From assembly GCF_024267675.1 (NCBI RefSeq), contig NZ_JALDYX010000016.1, positions 1 to 64,000 on the forward strand: a stretch of DNA of 64,000 nt, given 5' to 3'. The notes under the pieces were generated by a model. That model ran no database searches. It had not been told where the DNA came from and saw nothing but the letters and a program-made list of their open reading frames with translations. Of the stretch, positions 1 to 6,474 are shown one piece after another. Origin of the DNA: Marinobacterium sedimentorum. GTDB taxonomy: Bacteria > Pseudomonadota > Gammaproteobacteria > Pseudomonadales > Balneatricaceae. Numbering within the stretch: position 1 is the stretch's first letter; every line of letters begins with the position of its first letter. The translations under genes were made by a program, and so were the position numbers.

Positions 1-53
1 GCAACGCATTCATAATGCGTGGGTCGCAGGTTCGAGTCCCGCCATTGCCACCA
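1..53 (+). tRNA. tRNA-Met (CAT), 5'-truncated by the window edge
   Basis: The last 53 nt, from the D-arm side through the CAT anticodon loop, T-arm, acceptor 3' strand and encoded CCA, are identical to the complete tRNA-Met at 243-319. The 5' part lies outside the window. It is the first visible member of an alternating Met/Gln array. Confidence 0.9.
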
Positions 54-163
54 TTCTCGATGGATTGAGAATCCCGGCCATTATGGCCACCATTTTCGAT
101 ACTGCGGTATTGGCAAATGGAGATCTCCTCCAGGGGAGGTCACAGATTAGACGTCGAGGCTGT

Positions 164-238
164 AGGGGTATAGCCAAGCGGTAAGGCAACAGGTTTTGAT
201 CCTGTCACGCGGAGGTTCGAATCCTCCTACCCCTGCCA
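164..238 (+). tRNA. tRNA-Gln (TTG)
   Basis: A 75-nt cloverleaf whose acceptor AGGGGTA pairs with TACCCCT, followed by discriminator G and an encoded CCA. The anticodon loop TTTTGAT gives anticodon TTG. The T-arm sequence GGTTCGAATCC is canonical. Only four bases separate it from the next tRNA-Met, so the two are surely co-transcribed. Confidence 0.95.
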
Positions 239-242
239 CAGT

Positions 243-319
243 GGCAATGTAGCTCAGTTGGTTAGAGCAACGCATTCATAATGCGTGGGTCGCAGGTTCG
301 AGTCCCGCCATTGCCACCA
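243..319 (+). tRNA. tRNA-Met (CAT), elongator type
   Basis: A 77-nt tRNA whose acceptor GGCAATG pairs with CATTGCC, with an encoded CCA, anticodon CAT, and T-arm GGTTCGAGTCC. The fully paired acceptor, including the first base pair, argues for the elongator rather than the initiator. Its 3' end (AGTCCCG...GCCACCAT) recurs in degenerate form in the downstream tandem repeats. Confidence 0.95.
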
Positions 320-320
320 T

Positions 321-449
321 TTTCTGATCGACTAAAAATCGATCTGAAAATAAAGGGAATGAAGTCCCGGCTGTAGTGGCCACCATCTTCTGATCGACTA
401 AAAATCGATCTGAAAATAAAGGGAATGAAGTCCCGGCTGTGATTGCCAC
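321..449 (+). repeat. Tandem ~66-bp duplication carrying tRNA 3'-tail remnants
   Basis: Two near-identical units start at 321 and 387. Each contains TTCTGATCGACTAAAAATCGATCTGA-type sequence, a GGGAATGAAGTCCCGGC stretch and a tail resembling GGCCACCAT. The tail mimics the T-arm and acceptor 3' end of the preceding tRNA-Met. A more diverged relative sits at 54-100 after the first tRNA-Met. The layout recalls the repeats behind E. coli tyrT, which also carry tRNA 3' ends. Confidence 0.8.
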
Positions 450-521
450 AGAGTTTCACGTGCAAGACTGCGCATGCAAGATGCGCATCAGGAGTCGCCC
501 TCGGGCTCACTCTTCAGGTAT

Positions 522-596
522 TGGGGTATCGCCAAGCGGTAAGGCACTGGATTCTGATTCCAGCATGCGGAGGTTCGAATCCTCCTACCCCAGCCA
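522..596 (+). tRNA. tRNA-Gln (CTG)
   Basis: A 75-nt cloverleaf in which TGGGGTA pairs with TACCCCA, followed by discriminator G and CCA. The anticodon loop TTCTGAT gives CTG. Sequence and length match the usual gammaproteobacterial tRNA-Gln, and it closes the array. With the TTG isoacceptor at 164 it covers both glutamine codons. Confidence 0.95.
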
Positions 597-838
597 CTCT
601 CTTCGAAGTCCTCTTATACGCATCACCCCGTTTCTAAAAACCCAAGCCTGCGTATCACGCCCGCTACTCGATTCAACTTTAGCTTCTGCCTGCGCAGCCA
701 CCTAAATATCAGGCAAAGCGCCCGCAACCTTGGCACACTTACACTCGGCCCCCGATAGCAGCGCGCTCATAGAGCCCCGTCACTGACAGCCCCGGGCAAA
801 ACAGCTACACTTGCTGCACAGTGCGCCCATACGGATCG

Positions 839-2992
839 ATGGCAATTGGTACCCCCATGTCAGACTCAACCGCTGCAAATACCACTAACATCCCTTCAGA
901 CCCTTCCCTGGTCGCCCGTGACCCGCACCGGCTGCGCAAGAATGTACACATACTTTTTCTCGGTCTGGGGCCCAGCGAGACCGACCCCGTCATCAATCTG
1001 CTGCGTGCAGCCCGCATAGCCCCGCGCGGACGCCAGATTGAAAACGAAAAGGACTTTCTTGGCGCCCTGAGCGAGCGCTCCTGGGATCTGATTATCTGCT
1101 CGCCCAACGAAGGCGAACTGAAAAACAACCGCGTGCTGCATCACCTGCTGCGGCTGGACAAGGACATTCCGGTGATACAGCTGATGGATGAGCTGGACTG
1201 CTCCCGCATGGCCAAGGGACTCAAGGACGGCATGCGCGCCGTTGTCAGCAAGCAGGATACCGAGCTGCTGCTGCTGAGCCTGCAGCAAGAGCTCAGCAGC
1301 CTTGAGCACCGCCGCAGCCTGCACATGGCCGAAGCCAGGCTCAGCGATGCCGAACGGCGCTGCCAGCAGCTGATGGACGTCTCCAGCAACGGTATCGTCT
1401 GTCTCGATGGCGAACGCATCATGTATGCCAACCCCTGTTTCTGCCACCTGTTTGGCTATAACGACGAACGCCCGCTGATCAACCAGCCCTTCGAGCAGCT
1501 GATGATTGCGGAGGATCGCGATGAATTGACCGAGCAGCTGCGCGCGTTCAAGGATGCCCGGCGCAAGGACATGCTGATGCAACTGTCGGCGGAGCGCGCC
1601 GACGGCAGCAACTTCGTCGCCAATCTCGAAATGCAGGAGGCGCGCTATAACGACCGCCCCTGCGTGCAGCTCACCATCCGCCCGGACCGCCAGTTCCGCG
1701 AACTGCAGCAGGCGGCGCAGCAAGAGTTGGTCACCGGCCTGTACAATCGCCAGTTTCTGGAACAAAGCCTGGAGGACGCCATACAGAGCGCCCTGGATGG
1801 CGGCTACGACTGCAACCTGCTGTATATCAGCGTGGACCAGTACAGCATTATACGCTCTGAGATTGGCTTTGAAGGCTGCGATCAGGTGGCACGGGACATT
1901 GCCGACATACTGCGCCTGCACATCAACCAGGCCCATCTGATTGCGCGTCCCAGTGATGACATCTTCGTGGTCATCTTTCGCGACCCCAGCCCCGACAAGT
2001 CAGTGCGCCTGGCGCGCAAGCTGTGCAGTGCCATCGCCGACAGCACCACCAGCGTCAACGACACCCTGCTGCACGTGACCTGCTCCATCGGCGTCACCAC
2101 CATCAACGATAACTCACCCCGGCCCGACGAAGTCGTGGCCCGCGCCCGCATGGCATCGGAAAGCCTGCGCAACCGCCAGAGCGGCGGCAATGGCGTCAAG
2201 CTCTACACGGTTGAAACCCAGGTCAAGCCGAGTGACTCCAAGACCGTGCGCATGCTGCGCGATGCCGTCAAGGACCAGCGCTTTCGCCTGCTCTATCAGC
2301 CGGTTGTGGCCTTGCACCAGGAAACCGATGCCAACCACTACGAGGTACTGCTGCGCCTGCTGGATCCGGAGAACCGGGAGATATCCCCCAACATCTTTCT
2401 GGCCACGGTCGATCATGCTGACCTCAGCATCACCATGGACCGCTGGGTCATCCGGGAAAGCCTGCAGCAGCTGCGCACGGAACTTGAAAAGGGCCACCGC
2501 AACCGGCTCTTTATCACCATTACCGGCAGCACCCTGAAGGACAAGGACCTGGTGCCCTGGCTGTCGGATATATTGCGCGAATTCCGACTGCCGGCGGATC
2601 GCATCGTTTTCCAGCTCAGCGAAACCGATATCTCGTCACAACTGCCGACAGCGATTGAGTTCACCCGCGCCGTCAAGGAACTGCACTGTCGCATCTGCAT
2701 CAAGCATTTCGGCACCTCGACCAGCTACCGTGAAGTGGCCAAGGCCATCGCCGCCGACTACATCAAGATCGACGGCTCCTACGTGCAGGACCTGGCCAAC
2801 AGCAACTCGCTGGATAAAAGCTTCAACCGCATGGTGGAGCAACTCAACGGTAACCGCCGCATAACCATAGCGCCGCTGGTCGAGAGCACCAAGGTGATGA
2901 GCAAGCTGTGGAAATCCGGGGTCAATCTGATTCAGGGCTATTATCTGCAGCCGCCACGCGAACGCATGGACTACGATTTTTTCGAGCACTAG
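839..2992 (+). CDS. FimX-like degenerate REC-PAS-GGDEF-EAL c-di-GMP protein
   Basis: Likely a c-di-GMP-binding signalling protein of the FimX type, which in Pseudomonas controls type IV pilus assembly. Domain order over 717 aa is: receiver-like N-terminus (about 35-160, lacking a clear phospho-acceptor pattern), PAS (about 185-280), GGDEF-like (about 290-460) and EAL-like (about 465-717). The GGDEF signature reads RPSDDIF and the EAL signature reads EVL, so both catalytic sites look dead, as in FimX, whose EVL domain binds c-di-GMP. Possible starts are GTG 821, ATG 839 and ATG 857; none has a good ribosome binding site, and 839 is a compromise. The TAG stop lies inside the CTAG at the left border of a MITE, so the gene ends exactly at the element. 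Confidence 0.8.
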   Translation: MAIGTPMSDSTAANTTNIPSDPSLVARDPHRLRKNVHILFLGLGPSETDPVINLLRAARIAPRGRQIENEKDFLGALSERSWDLIICSPNEGELKNNRVLHHLLRLDKDIPVIQLMDELDCSRMAKGLKDGMRAVVSKQDTELLLLSLQQELSSLEHRRSLHMAEARLSDAERRCQQLMDVSSNGIVCLDGERIMYANPCFCHLFGYNDERPLINQPFEQLMIAEDRDELTEQLRAFKDARRKDMLMQLSAERADGSNFVANLEMQEARYNDRPCVQLTIRPDRQFRELQQAAQQELVTGLYNRQFLEQSLEDAIQSALDGGYDCNLLYISVDQYSIIRSEIGFEGCDQVARDIADILRLHINQAHLIARPSDDIFVVIFRDPSPDKSVRLARKLCSAIADSTTSVNDTLLHVTCSIGVTTINDNSPRPDEVVARARMASESLRNRQSGGNGVKLYTVETQVKPSDSKTVRMLRDAVKDQRFRLLYQPVVALHQETDANHYEVLLRLLDPENREISPNIFLATVDHADLSITMDRWVIRESLQQLRTELEKGHRNRLFITITGSTLKDKDLVPWLSDILREFRLPADRIVFQLSETDISSQLPTAIEFTRAVKELHCRICIKHFGTSTSYREVAKAIAADYIKIDGSYVQDLANSNSLDKSFNRMVEQLNGNRRITIAPLVESTKVMSKLWKSGVNLIQGYYLQPPRERMDYDFFEH

Positions 2993-3201
2993 CAGCCTGT
3001 CGGACTTGACCGATCGTAGCGAGGGAAAGTCCGTTTTGAGTCAGTTTTTGGGCTCTTTTAAGGCGAATAGTGGTTCTATTTAACGAAAAAGAGTGCGAAA
3101 AGTGGCCAAAATCGGCGTTTCCGCACGACTGCATGGATGCAGGAGGTAGGGCGAAGCAGGATGCCCGAGCCGAGTAGATCAGTGTTAAGTCCGACAGGCT
3201 G
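2993..3201. mobile_element. MITE copy 1 (209 bp, IS1182-type ends)
   Basis: The terminal inverted repeats CAGCCTGTCGGACTTGA and TTAAGTCCGACAGGCTG bound a non-coding element. It shares its interior with copies at 4548 and 6314, including a GACCGATCGTAGCGAGGGAA block and an AAAAAGAG/CTCTTTT hairpin. This copy is about 48 bp longer because of an insertion around 3122-3172. The left flank is CTAG, which contains the stop codon of the preceding gene; the right flank is CCAG. The terminal sequence equals the left end of the IS1182-family element at 44842. Confidence 0.8.
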
Positions 3202-3249
3202 CCAGGACGTACTCTGGCGATTCAAAGCAGCACGCCGCCCCCAAGAACC

Positions 3250-3282
3250 AGAGCCCGCCATTGCAGCGGGCTCTGTTTTTTA
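3250..3282 (+). terminator. Rho-independent terminator of the FimX-like gene
   Basis: Inverted repeat AGAGCCCGC / GCGGGCTCT with a 7-nt loop, followed by GTTTTTT on the + strand. It sits between the FimX-like gene plus its MITE and the convergent serB, and fits the + strand transcript. Confidence 0.85.
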
Positions 3283-3292
3283 ACCTTGCTAA

Positions 3293-4543
3293 TCAGCCGT
3301 TTTCGTCAGTCACCAGGGTGTCGCGATCCCGAAAGCCGATCAGGTACAGAATACCATCCAGCCCCAGGGTGGAAATTGCCTGCTTGGCACTCTGGCGTAC
3401 CAGCGGCTTGGCGCGAAACGCAATGCCGAGCCCGGCAATGGACAGCATCGGCAGATCGTTGGCGCCATCTCCCACCGCAATCGTCTGCTCCAGACGCACA
3501 CCCTCACGGGCGGCTATTTCCCGCAGCAGTTCCGCCTTGCGCTGACCGTTGACGATGTCGCCCTTCACTTCGCCGGTGACCTTGCCATCAACGATATCCA
3601 GCTCGTTGGCGTACACATAGTCAAAACCCAGCTTCTGCTGCAGGTAACGCCCAAAGTAATTGAAGCCACCGGACAGAATCGCCGTTTTGAAGCCCAGCGC
3701 CCGCAGGTTGGATACCAGCTCTTCCACACCTTCGGTCAACGGCAGGTTCTCGGCGATACGCTGCAGTACCGAAGCATCAAGCCCCTTGAGCAAGGCCACA
3801 CGACGACGGAAACTCTCATCAAAGTCCAGCTCGCCCCGCATGGCCGCTTCAGTAATCGCAATCACCTGATCACCGACGCCCGCTTCCTTGGCCAGCTCGT
3901 CGATTACCTCAGCCTCGATCAGGGTGGAGTCCATATCGAACACCACCAGGCGACGGTTGCGACGATAGATATTGTCTTCCTGAAAGGCGATATCCACATC
4001 CAGGTCGCTGGCGGTCTTGAGGAACTCTTCACGCAGCGCAGCGTTGTCCGCCGGCACACCCCGCACCGAGAACTCGACACAGGCCTTGGTACGATCCCCC
4101 GCCCCCGGCGGCGCGTTCAGCGATACACGCCCGGACAGGCGGCTGATATTGTCGATATTCAGATCGTGCCGTGCGGCGATTTCGGTGACCTTGGCGATAT
4201 GGCCCGCGGTAATGCGCCGGGCCAGCAGGGTAATGATATGACGTGACTTGCCCTGCACTCCGACCCAGGATTCATAGGCGCTCTCGTCCACCGGTTCAAA
4301 GCGCACGGTCATCTGCAGCTCGTGGGCCTTGAACAGCAGATCCCGCAGCACGCCGGAGGACTCGGCCGCGGCGGGCACTTCCACCAGAATGCCGAGCGAC
4401 AGGGTGTTGTGAATCACTGCCTGACCGATATCGAGAATGTTGATGTTGTACTGCGCCAGAATGGCACTGATTGCGGAGGTCACGCCCGGCTTGTCGGTGC
4501 CGGAAACGGTTAGCAGGATAATCTCTTTCACGAATGATTCCAT
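3293..4543 (-). CDS. serB: Phosphoserine phosphatase SerB (long, ACT-domain form)
   Basis: Dephosphorylates phosphoserine in the last step of serine biosynthesis. The 416-aa protein has two N-terminal ACT-like regions (starting IILLTVSGTDKPGVT; about 1-180), then a HAD-superfamily domain with the DxDxT nucleophile motif VFDMDSTL near residue 205, the SGGF motif II/III region and GDGANDLPML near the end. The length fits the long form common in pseudomonads, against about 320 aa for the E. coli enzyme. The ATG at 4543 is directly abutted by the CTAG border of MITE copy 2, so the upstream region, including any ribosome binding site, now lies within the element. Confidence 0.95.
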   Translation of the reverse strand: MESFVKEIILLTVSGTDKPGVTSAISAILAQYNINILDIGQAVIHNTLSLGILVEVPAAAESSGVLRDLLFKAHELQMTVRFEPVDESAYESWVGVQGKSRHIITLLARRITAGHIAKVTEIAARHDLNIDNISRLSGRVSLNAPPGAGDRTKACVEFSVRGVPADNAALREEFLKTASDLDVDIAFQEDNIYRRNRRLVVFDMDSTLIEAEVIDELAKEAGVGDQVIAITEAAMRGELDFDESFRRRVALLKGLDASVLQRIAENLPLTEGVEELVSNLRALGFKTAILSGGFNYFGRYLQQKLGFDYVYANELDIVDGKVTGEVKGDIVNGQRKAELLREIAAREGVRLEQTIAVGDGANDLPMLSIAGLGIAFRAKPLVRQSAKQAISTLGLDGILYLIGFRDRDTLVTDENG

Positions 4544-4547
4544 CTAG

Positions 4548-4708
4548 GAGCCTGTCGGACTTGACCGATCGTAGCGAGGGAAAGTCCGCTTTGAGGCAGT
4601 TTTTGAGCTCTTTTGAGACGAATAGTGGTTCTATTTAACAAAAAAGAGCGCGGAAAATGGCCAAAGGCGGCTTTTCCGCAGTAGGTTAGCGTTAAGTCCG
4701 ACAGACTG
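4548..4708. mobile_element. MITE copy 2 (161 bp) abutting the serB start
   Basis: Same family as copy 1, with ends GAGCCTGTCGGACTTGA and TTAAGTCCGACAGACTG. It is flanked on both sides by CTAG (4544-4547 and 4709-4712), which looks like a 4-bp target duplication. It occupies the whole proximal upstream region of serB, so serB transcription must start in or beyond it. Confidence 0.8.
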
Positions 4709-4842
4709 CTAGTACGCCTTCACAGACGCAGCAGCCACAGGATACTATCGGCGGATTATAACAAGGCGCCCCCGATTTACCCATCAGCGACATCGCTTTC
4801 GCTTGCCCGCCGGTCCGTGCCGGCCATTCAGGAATCAAGACT

Positions 4843-6195
4843 ATGGATCTGGCACAGCTCTCGCAGCCCTCTATTCTGCTGCTTATCGGCGCTATTGCCA
4901 TGTGCGAATCCCTCGCCTTTATCGGTATCCTGGTGCCGGGTATCGCGCTGCTGTTTGCCATTTCCCTGGTCGCAGGCGAGCAGCAGATTGCGCTGCTGCC
5001 GCTGCTGTTCAGCGCCTTTGCCGGCGCTGTGGCCGGCGACGGTCTGAGTTATTATCTGGGGCGCTACGCCAATCCCTGGCTGCAGCACCGCTGGCCCTTC
5101 AACGCCTACCCGGCCTGGCACCAGCGCGGCGCCAGCTTTTTCAGGCGCTACGGCGCCCTCAGCATCCTCGCAGGGCGATTTATAGGCCCGATCCGCCCCG
5201 TTATACCCTTTGTGGCCGGCACCTTTGAAATGCCCGTAGCGCGCTTTTTCGGCGTTAATATCCTCTCGGCTGCGCTCTGGGCACCGGCCAACATACTGCC
5301 GGGTTACTGGGTCGGCCAGTCCGCCGAGGCGCTGCTCGGGCACTGGCAGGCACTGTTCTACCCGGCGCTGGGGCTGGTGATTCTGGTACTGGTGGCAACG
5401 ATACTGCATCAGCACCTGCAGCCCGATCAGCCACTGGCGCGCTGGGGCTCCAGGCGCCTGGGCCTGAAGCCGGAACGCCTGGCGGCACTGCTGCTGTTCA
5501 CAGCCGCCGCCAGCGGGCTGCTGATTCTCTGCCTGCTGCAGTACCTGGGGGTGGCCCAGGGCTGGAATCAGCACATCCAGCAGCTGCTCTGGCAAAGCGC
5601 GGAGCACGCCCGGCCTGCGTGGGTCTTTGTCACGGCGCTCGGCGACAGCAGCAGCCTGATTCCGGCGGCACTGCTGCTGGCCGCCAGTCTGCAAGGGCTC
5701 AGGCACTCCCGCGATGGCTGGCGTTTCGTGTTCCTGCTGTTGCTGTGCGTGGCACTTAACAGCACCCTGAAATGGCTCTTTCAGGCGCCGCGCCCCGAGA
5801 TGGGTCCGATCATCTCGGGCTTCAGCTTCCCCAGCGGCCATAGCAGTGCCAGCGCGGCCTTTTTTGCCATGCTCGCCATCCTGCTGGGAACCGGCCATCG
5901 CCTGGTCTGGCGCCGCCTGGGCTACCTGAGCGCCCTGCTGCCGGCGGTACTGATCGGCATCTCGCGCATCATGGTCGGGGCACACTGGCCTCTGGATGTA
6001 ATGGCCGCCTGGTGTGAAGGCCTGATGGCCGCCGCCGCACTGCGACTCTGGCTATTGCGACCACAGCGGGCACTGCATCCGGTACCGGGACGGGATGCCG
6101 GCCTGCTGATTGCCGGGTTGCTGTTCCTTCTGGGCGCACTGGCGTTGTGGCGCCTCGATTCCCAACTGCTGCACTACCAGGCCCTGGCGTTATAA
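4843..6195 (+). CDS. DedA-PAP2 fusion membrane protein
   Basis: A 450-aa inner-membrane protein with two known domains. The N-terminal half (about 1-200) is a DedA/VTT domain with the typical GILVPG motif and the FxRYGxxxxxxGRFIxxxRxxxP region. The C-terminal half (about 230-410) is a PAP2 phosphatase with all three signature motifs: KWLFQAPRP, FPSGHSS, and SRIMVGAHWPLDV. The likely role is lipid phosphate or undecaprenyl pyrophosphate dephosphorylation coupled to lipid translocation (inference from the families). The start ATG has GGAA about 12 nt upstream. It stands alone, convergent with rnr, and is followed by its own terminator. Confidence 0.88.
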   Translation: MDLAQLSQPSILLLIGAIAMCESLAFIGILVPGIALLFAISLVAGEQQIALLPLLFSAFAGAVAGDGLSYYLGRYANPWLQHRWPFNAYPAWHQRGASFFRRYGALSILAGRFIGPIRPVIPFVAGTFEMPVARFFGVNILSAALWAPANILPGYWVGQSAEALLGHWQALFYPALGLVILVLVATILHQHLQPDQPLARWGSRRLGLKPERLAALLLFTAAASGLLILCLLQYLGVAQGWNQHIQQLLWQSAEHARPAWVFVTALGDSSSLIPAALLLAASLQGLRHSRDGWRFVFLLLLCVALNSTLKWLFQAPRPEMGPIISGFSFPSGHSSASAAFFAMLAILLGTGHRLVWRRLGYLSALLPAVLIGISRIMVGAHWPLDVMAAWCEGLMAAAALRLWLLRPQRALHPVPGRDAGLLIAGLLFLLGALALWRLDSQLLHYQALAL

Positions 6196-6235
6196 CGCAG
6201 CAAAAAGGCAGGGAAAAACTTACCCGCCAGAAACA

Positions 6236-6266
6236 ACAAAACCGGGCTCAGGAGCCCGGTTTTGTT
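6236..6266 (+). terminator. Terminator after the DedA-PAP2 gene
   Basis: Near-perfect inverted repeat CAAAACCGGGCTC / GAGCCCGGTTTTG around a 2-nt loop with T/A-rich flanks. It can act on both strands and lies between convergent genes. Confidence 0.8.
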
Positions 6267-6313
6267 GATCAGTTCCCCTTTTCAGGAAACTGTCAGTGCG
6301 TCACGGCCGCCAG

Positions 6314-6474
6314 CAGCCTTTCGGGCTTGACCGATCGTAGCGAGGGAAAGTCCGCTTTGAGACAGTTTTTGAGCTCTTTTAAGACGAATAGTGATTCTAT
6401 TTAACGAAAAAGAGCGCGGAAAATGACCGAAGTTGGCTTTTCCGCAGTAGATTAGCGTTAAGTCCGACAGGCTG
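6314..6474. mobile_element. MITE copy 3 (161 bp) abutting the rnr stop
   Basis: Same length and interior as copy 2, with ends CAGCCTTTCGGGCTTGA and TTAAGTCCGACAGGCTG. The flanks are CCAG on the left and CTAT on the right. The right flank provides the TAG stop codon of rnr on the minus strand (6475-6477). Two mismatches in the left end suggest an older insertion. Confidence 0.8.

Noticed and set aside
896..1936. A 346-codon minus-strand frame opposite the FimX-like gene
   Set aside because: It is an antisense shadow of a gene with clear domain matches.
4828..5985. A 385-codon minus-strand frame opposite the DedA-PAP2 gene
   Set aside because: It is rich in Gln/Gly/Arg from reversed codons, with no recognisable domain.
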